From NCBI RefSeq assembly GCF_001544315.1, contig NZ_BCQG01000020.1, positions 1-61,539 on the forward strand: a stretch of DNA of 61,539 nucleotides. The letters are read 5' to 3'. Origin of the DNA: Geobacillus jurassicus NBRC 107829. Its GTDB lineage: Bacteria; Bacillota; Bacilli; Bacillales; Anoxybacillaceae. The notes under the pieces are model-generated. The model ran no database searches, had not been told where the DNA came from, and saw nothing but the letters and a program-made list of their open reading frames with translations. Shown one piece after another: positions 55,056 through 61,539 of the stretch. How positions within the stretch are numbered: position 1 is the stretch's first letter; every line of letters starts with the position of its first letter. Made by a program: the position numbers and the translations under genes.

Positions 55056-56177
55056 TCACACGAATTGAAACGGGTCGGTATGCACACTGGAAACGACCAC
55101 TTCCACCTCCCATTGACGTTTCGCGAGCTCAGCGGTTAAGTAACGGGCTACGCCTTCTTTCATGATTTTTTCTACATTATGGCCTGGGTCGATGATATGA
55201 AGGCCGAGCGCTTGGGCGTCATGGGCGGTATGATAATACACATCGCCGGTCACGTACACGTCCGCGCCAGCCGCCTTGGCTGCGCTGACAAACTTGTTTC
55301 CGTCCCCGCCAAGCACCGCGACCGTTTGCACGAGATCGTCCAGCCGGCCCACGACGCGCACCGCCGGAACGGAAAACGCCGTTTTCACCTGCTCGGCGAA
55401 AGCGCCAAGCGTCACCGGATGCGGCAGCCGGCCAATGCGCCCAAGCCCGAAGCGGCGGCCTCCGTTGTCAAGCGGATAGATATCATATGCCACTTCCTCA
55501 TACGGATGAACAGACAGCATCGCCTGAATCGCTTGCCGTTCAAGAGAGGCCGGCACGATGGTTTCGATGCGCACTTCCTCAACTTCCTCGAGCCGCCCTT
55601 GCTCGCCGATGAACGGCCGCGCCCCTTCCTCCGGCAAAAACGTGCCGACGCCGCGGCTGTTGAACGTGCAATGGCTGTAGCGGCCAATATGCCCGGCGCC
55701 GGCATCGCCTAAGGCCTTCCGCACCACCTCAGCATGCGTCACCGGCACATAGACAACGAGCTTTTTCAACGCTTCCGTATACGTCGGCACAAGCACTGTC
55801 GTCTCTTGGAGACCGAGCGCTTCGGCCAGCCAGTCGTTCAACCCGCCATCCGCCGCATCCAAATTCGTATGAGCAGCGTATACGGCGATATCATGCTTGA
55901 CGCATGCGGCGATCGTCCGTCCGTGCCCATCATCAGTGGAGAGCTGCTTCAGGGGGCGGTACAGCGGCGGGTGGTGGGCGATGATTAAATCCACTTGCTG
56001 ATCGATCGCTTCGACAACGACATCTTCGAGCACATCAAGAGCGATCATCACTTTTTTGACCGGCTTGTTTAGCGTCCCGATTTGCAGACCGATCCGATCC
56101 CCTTCCATCGCCAACTGTTTCGGAGCAAGCTGCTCAAGAAGCTGAATGATTTCATAGCCGTACGGAACGCGGCTCAT
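55056..56177 (-). CDS. yqfO: NIF3-family dinuclear-metal protein YqfO
   Basis: A 373-residue NIF3/DUF34 protein. Two NIF3 halves surround a PII/CutA-like insert (about residues 130-235), as in B. subtilis YqfO. Metal ligands appear in IAHHPPLYRPLK, AAHTNLDAADGG and, near the C-terminus, GDVYYHTAHDA. Its function is unsettled (labelled GTP cyclohydrolase 1 type 2 homologue). The ATG overlaps the trmK stop codon (ATGA). Confidence 0.88.
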   Translation of the reverse strand: MSRVPYGYEIIQLLEQLAPKQLAMEGDRIGLQIGTLNKPVKKVMIALDVLEDVVVEAIDQQVDLIIAHHPPLYRPLKQLSTDDGHGRTIAACVKHDIAVYAAHTNLDAADGGLNDWLAEALGLQETTVLVPTYTEALKKLVVYVPVTHAEVVRKALGDAGAGHIGRYSHCTFNSRGVGTFLPEEGARPFIGEQGRLEEVEEVRIETIVPASLERQAIQAMLSVHPYEEVAYDIYPLDNGGRRFGLGRIGRLPHPVTLGAFAEQVKTAFSVPAVRVVGRLDDLVQTVAVLGGDGNKFVSAAKAAGADVYVTGDVYYHTAHDAQALGLHIIDPGHNVEKIMKEGVARYLTAELAKRQWEVEVVVSSVHTDPFQFV

Positions 56178-56878
56178 AGCAACGCCTCCTCCACCAATTG
56201 AACTTTTCTCTCCAGTTCGCGCTTTTTCCGCTCGGCCGCTTCGCTTTGCCCTTTGGCCGTCAAATCAGCGATGATCCGCTTCCAATTTTCAATCTCGCGC
56301 CGCCATTTTTCGCGGAACACCTCGCTGTTTTCCCGGCGCAAAAACGGTCCGAGGAGCAGCTCCGCCTCGAGATGGCGATACGGCCGTCGGGGGGCGCCAG
56401 GCTCGGCGACGAGCACTTCATAAATTTGCCCCTCTTCCTTCAAAATGCGTTCGGCAATCAATTCCCACCCGTGATCAAGCAGCCAGCGGCGGACAAGTTC
56501 CGCGCCAACGTTTGGCTGCAAAATCAACCGCTTGACGCCGTCAAGCTTTTCCTCACCTTCATCCAAAATGCGGGCGATGAGCGCGCCGCCCATGCCAGCG
56601 ATCGTGATGCAGTCCGCCTCTTTTGGAGCGAGAACCGAAAGCCCGTCTCCTTTTCGCACGGAAATGAGATGGGAAAGCCCCGATTTTTCCACTTGTTGCC
56701 GCGCTGAACGAAGCGGTCCGTCCGCCACCTCGCCGGCAATCGCTTTGGATGCATAACCGTGCAGGCAGGCATAACAAGGCAAATACGCATGGTCCGATCC
56801 GATGTCGGCGAGCACCGCGCCTTTTGGAATGAATGAGGCGACCGTTTCCAGCCGTTTCGACAGGCGAAAATCGTTCAT
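56174..56878 (-). CDS. trmK: tRNA (adenine22-N1)-methyltransferase
   Basis: A 234-residue AdoMet enzyme that methylates N1 of A22 in tRNA. The AdoMet motif is VLADIGSDHAYLPCY, followed by AGEVADGP and ITIAGMGGALI, with a C-terminal coiled coil. The N-terminus MNDFRLSKRLETVA matches B. subtilis TrmK; a frame 26 codons longer has no family similarity. The ribosome binding site is weak (GCGGTG). Confidence 0.92.
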   Translation of the reverse strand: MNDFRLSKRLETVASFIPKGAVLADIGSDHAYLPCYACLHGYASKAIAGEVADGPLRSARQQVEKSGLSHLISVRKGDGLSVLAPKEADCITIAGMGGALIARILDEGEEKLDGVKRLILQPNVGAELVRRWLLDHGWELIAERILKEEGQIYEVLVAEPGAPRRPYRHLEAELLLGPFLRRENSEVFREKWRREIENWKRIIADLTAKGQSEAAERKKRELERKVQLVEEALL

Positions 56879-56975
56879 AACACCGCGACGGCAACCAGCC
56901 TTCCGCCACCTGCAACGCGAAGGCGGTTCGCCTTCCCCTCCTTTCCTCTCCAACACCGCGCGCCTTTATTGTACT

Positions 56976-57012
56976 AAACAAAACATCCCTTTGCCAAAAG
57001 CAAAGGGATGTT
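56976..57012 (-). terminator. Terminator of cccA
   Basis: A 13-bp stem AACATCCCTTTGC with its complement around a five-base loop, followed by TTGTTT on the minus strand. Confidence 0.85.
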
Positions 57013-57021
57013 GGGTGTTCA

Positions 57022-57384
57022 TTATTTTAAGCCCGCCAGCCATTTCGCCATGGCATCAGCTTTATCCGCCGGCACAAGCCCTGGGGGCATGTTGCCGCGC
57101 CCGTGTTGGATCACGTCTTTAATTTGATCCATCGACAGCCGCTGCCCGACTCCTTTTAACGATGGGCCGACGCCGCCTTCATAGTTTTGGCCGTGACAGC
57201 TGGCGCACGTTTGTTGATAAAACTGTTCCGGATTGAATTCGGCCGTTTGTTCCGTTTTTCCGCCGCCTTTTTTCTCTTCGGCCATTTCCTTCGCATCGCC
57301 TAGCCCTTTAAACGACAAGACGAACGTCAGCACAATCCCGAATGCCATGATGATGAAAAACGGGATGAGCGGATTGCGGTTCAT
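57022..57384 (-). CDS. cccA: Membrane-anchored cytochrome c550
   Basis: A 120-residue class I cytochrome c. A membrane anchor (about residues 6-28) holds the domain outside the cell; heme attaches at CASCH and the axial Met is in GNMPPG. It carries electrons to the terminal oxidase. MNRNPLIPFF is the start, with GGGAGG upstream. Confidence 0.93.
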   Translation of the reverse strand: MNRNPLIPFFIIMAFGIVLTFVLSFKGLGDAKEMAEEKKGGGKTEQTAEFNPEQFYQQTCASCHGQNYEGGVGPSLKGVGQRLSMDQIKDVIQHGRGNMPPGLVPADKADAMAKWLAGLK

Positions 57385-57492
57385 TTCTTTTACCTCCCTT
57401 ATGTATGATGAAGAACGCTGCAAACAATTTTATTTTACTGTAAATAATGGACAAGGAAAAGCCCTAAGTTGCCGAAATGGAAACAACACGCC

Positions 57493-58008
57493 TCAGCGCC
57501 ACGAGGCGACGGCGGCCACAAGCAGCGCCCCGCTGACGGCGGCGAGCGAAAAGTAACGAAGGCGAAACAGGCGGCCGACAACAAACCAGAGGGCGCAATT
57601 TCCGAGCACCACAGCCGTCAGCGCACCCGTTTGCCCGGGAAAATACCGCTCGCTTCCGGCAATTGCCGCTACAAGCAAAATCCAGGCGCTCCCGATGAGC
57701 GGAAAGTGAAGGAGCTCTCGCTCGTTCCGCCACCGCCAACAAAAGAACAAGCAGAGAGCCAAAAAAAGGGCGAAAAGGAGCGTTTGCAAAACGAATGACA
57801 ATTCAGTAAAATAAATGACAAGAGCAACGGCTGGAAGCAATAAACAGAGGCCAGCGGCGAGCGGGCTGCGCCACCGCCGGCCGCGCGGGCGGACGCCGCC
57901 TTCCGTGTACAGCGCGAGCAAATAGTCGCAATAATGTTCCGGCAGAAGGCGCGAACGTTTCCAATATTCGATTTCTTGGATGATCGTTTCCCGTCGTTGC
58001 CGATTCAT
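57493..58008 (-). CDS. Multi-pass membrane protein of unknown function
   Basis: A 171-residue protein with a short basic N-terminal cytoplasmic part (RQRRETIIQEIEYWKRSRLLP) and about six membrane segments. Length and the N-terminal YWKRSRLLPEHYCDYLLALY motif suggest a conserved family, but I do not recognise it. AAAGGTGG precedes the ATG. It lies between sigA and cccA, where B. subtilis has no obvious counterpart. Confidence 0.7.
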   Translation of the reverse strand: MNRQRRETIIQEIEYWKRSRLLPEHYCDYLLALYTEGGVRPRGRRWRSPLAAGLCLLLPAVALVIYFTELSFVLQTLLFALFLALCLFFCWRWRNERELLHFPLIGSAWILLVAAIAGSERYFPGQTGALTAVVLGNCALWFVVGRLFRLRYFSLAAVSGALLVAAVASWR

Positions 58009-58033
58009 AGATAGACCACCTTTCACAAAAGAA

Positions 58034-58069
58034 AGAAAAAATAGTTTACTTCCGAAGAAGTAAACTATT
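58034..58069 (-). terminator. Terminator of the dnaG-sigA operon
   Basis: On the minus strand AATAGTTTACTTC pairs with GAAGTAAACTATT around a TTCG tetraloop and ends in a T run. Very stable despite AT-rich arms. Confidence 0.9.
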
Positions 58070-58080
58070 GAACAAAACGG

Positions 58081-59208
58081 TCACTCTAAAAAGTCTTTCA
58101 GCCGTTTGCTGCGGCTTGGATGGCGCAGCTTGCGCAACGCTTTGGCTTCGATTTGGCGAATGCGTTCGCGCGTCACGCCGAACACTTTGCCGACTTCTTC
58201 AAGCGTCCGCGTCCGGCCGTCGTCAAGCCCGAAGCGGAGGCGCAACACATTTTCCTCGCGATCTGTCAGCGTATCAAGCACATCTTCGAGCTGCTCTTTC
58301 AATAGCTCGTAAGCAGCATGTTCCGATGGCGATGTCGCGTCTTGGTCTTCGATGAAATCGCCGAGATGCGAGTCATCTTCCTCGCCGATCGGCGTCTCGA
58401 GCGACACCGGTTCTTGGGCGATTTTCAAAATTTCCCGCACCTTCTCCGGCGTCAAATCCATTTCCTCAGCGATTTCTTCCGGCGTTGGTTCGCGCCCGAG
58501 GTCTTGGAGCAATTGCCGTTGGACGCGGATCAGTTTGTTGATCGTCTCGACCATATGAACCGGGATGCGGATCGTCCGCGCCTGATCGGCGATCGCCCTT
58601 GTGATGGCTTGGCGGATCCACCACGTCGCATACGTGCTGAACTTGTAGCCTTTCCGATAGTCAAACTTTTCGACCGCCTTGATCAAGCCCATGTTCCCTT
58701 CTTGAATCAAGTCGAGAAAGAGCATGCCGCGGCCGACATACCGTTTGGCGATGCTGACGACAAGGCGGAGGTTCGCTTCCGTCAGCCGGCGTTTCGCTTC
58801 TTCATCGCCTTGCTCGATCCGTTTCGCCAGCTCGATTTCTTCTTCCGCCGACAACAGCGGAACGCGGCCGATCTCCTTTAAGTACATGCGCACCGGGTCA
58901 TTGATTTTGACGCCGGGAGGAACGGACAAGTCGTTTAAGTCGAATTCTTCCTCTTTGGCCAAGTCGTCGATGTCCGGATCGGCCTCAAGGTCGGATTCGC
59001 TGATCACTTCAATGCCCTGCTCAGCGAGGTATTCATAATACTCATCCATCTGGTCGGAGTCCAAATCAAAGCCGGACAACCGCTCAGCGATTTCCTCGTA
59101 GGTGAGAATCCCCCGCTTTTTGCCGAGCTCAGCGAGCTGCTCTTTCACCTGTTCAAGCGATTCGCCGGCAGCTTCAGCCTGCTTTGATTGGGCTGGTTTT
59201 TCAGCCAT
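58081..59208 (-). CDS. sigA: Primary sigma factor SigA
   Basis: A 375-residue housekeeping sigma factor. Region 1.1 is the short acidic form; region 2 has [20 protein letters not shown] and the -10-recognition helix [13 protein letters not shown]; region 3 has [12 protein letters not shown]; region 4.2 has [20 protein letters not shown] for -35 recognition. AAAGGAGG precedes ATG. 34 bases after dnaG in the same operon. Confidence 0.97.
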   Translation of the reverse strand: MAEKPAQSKQAEAAGESLEQVKEQLAELGKKRGILTYEEIAERLSGFDLDSDQMDEYYEYLAEQGIEVISESDLEADPDIDDLAKEEEFDLNDLSVPPGVKINDPVRMYLKEIGRVPLLSAEEEIELAKRIEQGDEEAKRRLTEANLRLVVSIAKRYVGRGMLFLDLIQEGNMGLIKAVEKFDYRKGYKFSTYATWWIRQAITRAIADQARTIRIPVHMVETINKLIRVQRQLLQDLGREPTPEEIAEEMDLTPEKVREILKIAQEPVSLETPIGEEDDSHLGDFIEDQDATSPSEHAAYELLKEQLEDVLDTLTDREENVLRLRFGLDDGRTRTLEEVGKVFGVTRERIRQIEAKALRKLRHPSRSKRLKDFLE

Positions 59209-59242
59209 TTCATTACCTCCTTTAAAAACTCATACCACCATG

Positions 59243-61039
59243 TTATGAAGAAGATAACATTTTTTTCATCTCAATCATCTCTTTCGCGATGCGGGCGGCC
59301 GTCAAAAAGTCTTTTCTTCGCTCCGCTTCCGTTTTTTCTTGCTCTTTTTCCTTTAGCATTAACCATTTCGGGCGATTCAACACATGGCGAATGCAATCGG
59401 CGAGCTCCCGCTCAGACACATCCTCGGCGACCAGCAAAAGCGACAGCTCGCTCGCCAGCGTCCGCAACTCGTCGGGAAGCCGAGACATGAGCGCGCCAGG
59501 GTCGGCTTCATGCCCCTCTTCATAAAAGGCGTAAATGTAAGCAGCCAACGCCCGATGCTCTTCGATATTAAATCGGCCGCCGACCTGCTCCTGAACGATG
59601 AGCGCCACATCGCGGCTCCGCATCATATGGGCAAGCAGCAACCGCTCGGCATTTTGAAAGGCCGGAAGCAATCTTTTCGTCAATGCCGGCTGGGACGGTT
59701 TTCCGCCGTTGTTCACTTGCGGTTTTGGCCGTTCCTGCTTGGAGCGGGACAACTGCTCGTAAAGCGCGGAGAGCGACAGCGAAAACTCATCCGCAAGCTC
59801 GCGCATATAATAATCTTTTTCCACCGGGCTCGACAGCTTGCTGATCTCTCGCAGCGCCTCTTCGATATAACGGAGCCGGTCGCCTTCTTCCTGCAAGTTT
59901 TTTCCCCGCCGCAAACGGTCCATTTTAAACGCCATGAGCGGCCGGGCGGCGGCGATCTCTTCGGCAAAGCGGTCGGCGCCGCAAGTGCGTATATATTCAT
60001 CCGGATCCAGCCCATCCGGGAGCGACGCCACCTTCACGCGGCACCCGAACGCGCTCAATTGTTCGGCGGCGCGCCAGGCGGCTTCCGTTCCCGCGCTGTC
60101 ACCGTCATAGCAAATCGTGACCGTTTCAGCATGGCGGCGCAAAATGCGCGCCTGCTCCTCGGTCAGCGACGTTCCCATCGTTGCCACCGCATAGTCAACG
60201 CCGGCCTGCACGGCGGAGATGACATCGGCAAACCCTTCAACGAGCAGCGCCTCTTGACGTTTGCGGATCGGCACGCGCGCCTCATGAAAGAAATATAAAA
60301 GCGTGCCTTTGCGGAAAATCGGCGTTTCTGGGCTGTTCATGTACTTTGGTTGCCCGTCGCCAAGCAGACGGCCGGAAAACCCAACCGTCTCGCCGCGATG
60401 ATCATGGATCGGAAACATAATCCGATTCCGGAAGCGGTCGACGTATCGCCCGTCTTCTTTTTTCACCAACAAGCCCGCCGTTTCCATCAACACCAACGGA
60501 AACGAACGGCTCTCAAGCAGCTTGACGGCGGCATCAGGCACGTCCGGCGCATAGCCGATTTCAAAGCGGTCGATCGTTTCCCTCGTCCACCCGCGCGCCT
60601 GCAAATAGTCGAGCGCAGCTTGTCCTTCTTTTGTATGGACAAGCAAATGATGGTAAAATCGTTTCAACAACGTGTGCGCTTCGACCATCGTCTTCGCCTC
60701 GCCAGCTCGGCCGCCATCATCCCCGCGGCTGTCCAGCACATAGGCGGACAAGTCGACCCCTGCTTTGGCCGCAAGACGTTTCGCCGCTTCCACAAACGGA
60801 ATGCCTTCGATATCCATTAAAAACGTAAAGGCATTCCCCCCTGCCCCGCAGCCGAAACAGTGGAAAATTTGCTTTTCTGGGGAAACGGAAAACGATGGCG
60901 TCTTTTCTCCATGAAATGGGCATAAGCCAAAATAGTTGCGGCCTTGCTTTTTTAACTGGACGTATTCGCCAATGACGTCAACGATGTCAACGCCGCGGCG
61001 AATGGCTTCAATCGTTTCCTCGGGAATGCGATTTCCCAT
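59243..61039 (-). CDS. dnaG: DNA primase
   Basis: A 598-residue primase. The zinc-binding domain has CPFHGEKTPSF and CFGCG (one His, three Cys); the TOPRIM core includes LVEGFADVIS and CYDGDSAGTEA; the C-terminal about 150 residues bind DnaB helicase. It makes RNA primers for replication. The ribosome binding site (GGGG, about 9 bases before the ATG) is weak. First gene of dnaG-sigA. Confidence 0.97.
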   Translation of the reverse strand: MGNRIPEETIEAIRRGVDIVDVIGEYVQLKKQGRNYFGLCPFHGEKTPSFSVSPEKQIFHCFGCGAGGNAFTFLMDIEGIPFVEAAKRLAAKAGVDLSAYVLDSRGDDGGRAGEAKTMVEAHTLLKRFYHHLLVHTKEGQAALDYLQARGWTRETIDRFEIGYAPDVPDAAVKLLESRSFPLVLMETAGLLVKKEDGRYVDRFRNRIMFPIHDHRGETVGFSGRLLGDGQPKYMNSPETPIFRKGTLLYFFHEARVPIRKRQEALLVEGFADVISAVQAGVDYAVATMGTSLTEEQARILRRHAETVTICYDGDSAGTEAAWRAAEQLSAFGCRVKVASLPDGLDPDEYIRTCGADRFAEEIAAARPLMAFKMDRLRRGKNLQEEGDRLRYIEEALREISKLSSPVEKDYYMRELADEFSLSLSALYEQLSRSKQERPKPQVNNGGKPSQPALTKRLLPAFQNAERLLLAHMMRSRDVALIVQEQVGGRFNIEEHRALAAYIYAFYEEGHEADPGALMSRLPDELRTLASELSLLLVAEDVSERELADCIRHVLNRPKWLMLKEKEQEKTEAERRKDFLTAARIAKEMIEMKKMLSSS

Positions 61040-61539
61040 ACGAACAACCCCGTATCATATTTATTCTTGGCGTCAAGCCGATTTTCCTTTCCATTTCGAC
61101 AAATTTTTTCAAAACGTTCGTTTCGCCCCCTTGCCCATAAAGTTGGCTGGCTCGATCATCCGCTTCCCGCCCCTCAGCCCGCCGTCTGGACAACGATCCA
61201 TCAGAGCGGTGCATCTCAAAGGTGCGCTTCGGTATATTATATTTCAGCATGAAAAAGAAAATTTCACTTTTTTCTTGGCGATTTTGTACAGCGGATGACC
61301 GTGCTCTTGAAGCAAGGGCTGCCTTACACCCCCTATTATTCTACACCGTCGCAAAAAATCCTGCTTTTTTGCCGAATGATGGACAACCTTGTCGAAAATC
61401 TTTTTTTCGTTCTCCTTGACAAGCGGCTATAAATAGTTTACTCGTCTCATGGCCGCTCTAAACCTATATAGGGCATTTTTCTCGCAATTTTTTATTATAA
61501 TATAAGTCGCGGCAATATGCCATAAGAAAAACGCACGAG
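61040..61539 (-). promoter_or_regulatory. Gene-free leader of the dnaG-sigA operon
   Basis: No credible gene is seen in these 500 bases on either strand. Two perfect TATAAT elements lie on the minus strand at 61236-61241 and 61494-61499, both with weak -35 regions, plus a sigma-H promoter (next entry). These are plausible vegetative promoters of the operon. Confidence 0.5.
61338..61364 (-). promoter_or_regulatory. Sigma-H promoter upstream of dnaG-sigA
   Basis: On the minus strand GCAGGATTT (61364-61356), an 11-bp spacer and GTAGAAT (61344-61338) match the sigma-H consensus RnAGGAwWW-N11/12-RnnGAAT at every defined position. The B. subtilis sigA operon is known to have a sigma-H promoter. 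Confidence 0.75.

Noticed and set aside
61008-61250. 80-codon minus-strand frame upstream of dnaG
   Set aside because: Poor start context, overlap with the dnaG start, and no resemblance to the yqxD family expected upstream of dnaG in B. subtilis.

Overview
The window is a stretch of chromosome from a moderately GC-rich, spore-forming, competence-gene-bearing member of the Bacillaceae, most likely Geobacillus or a close thermophilic relative. Gene order follows, with gaps and insertions, the Bacillus subtilis segment running from yqhL/lipM through comG, yqg and yqf genes to sigA and dnaG. Protein lengths and motifs match those families closely. No rRNA, tRNA, CRISPR array, prophage or complete insertion sequence is visible. 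The assignment to Geobacillus is inference from synteny, composition and protein style; no database was consulted.

Layout. (1) 1-8.8 kb: a small heptad-repeat coiled-coil protein, a LysM/GH18 spore-type hydrolase, the B12-dependent ribonucleotide reductase nrdJ behind a pair of NrdR-like boxes, lipM, a rhodanese, and an aldo/keto reductase-ROK repressor pair with a perfect operator in its promoter. (2) 8.8-13 kb: the glycine cleavage operon gcvT-gcvPA-gcvPB under a tandem glycine riboswitch; lipM nearby makes the octanoyl-GcvH needed for lipoate attachment. (3) 13.2-20.3 kb: yqhH-yqhG, then the comGABCDEFG-yqzE competence pilus operon, with an unusual GC-rich palindrome in a 198-base gap before the major pilin gene. 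(4) 20.4-33.6 kb: a cysteine-bearing HTH regulator, small membrane proteins, a methyltransferase, a candidate C-rich small RNA, a metallo-hydrolase, the spore-type peptidase yqgT, glucokinase, a lone SpoVAF/GerA-like germination protein, rhomboid GluP, folate salvage and ribosomal protein L33. (5) 33.6-44.6 kb: phosphate uptake. pstS-pstC-pstA and pstB lie about 7 kb apart and each has its own set of four 11-bp-spaced PhoP boxes; between them sit pbpA, an MFS protein, sodA, a chemotaxis receptor and a DUF1189 protein. (6) 44.7-55 kb: isoprenoid genes ispG and ispH, a znuC-znuB-zur zinc operon behind a recognisable Zur box, yqfU, nfo and the cold-shock helicase cshB. (7) 55-61.5 kb: yqfO-trmK, cytochrome c550, an unknown membrane protein, and the dnaG-sigA operon with a near-consensus sigma-H promoter upstream.

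The best candidates for something undescribed are: two diverged copies of a 213-253 bp, densely palindromic repeat with terminal inverted repeats (21634-21886 and 53008-53220), the second forming the likely 5' leader region of cshB; the C-rich small RNA candidate at 23105-23190; and the split pst regulon. All regulatory calls are pattern matches by eye and need computational or experimental confirmation.
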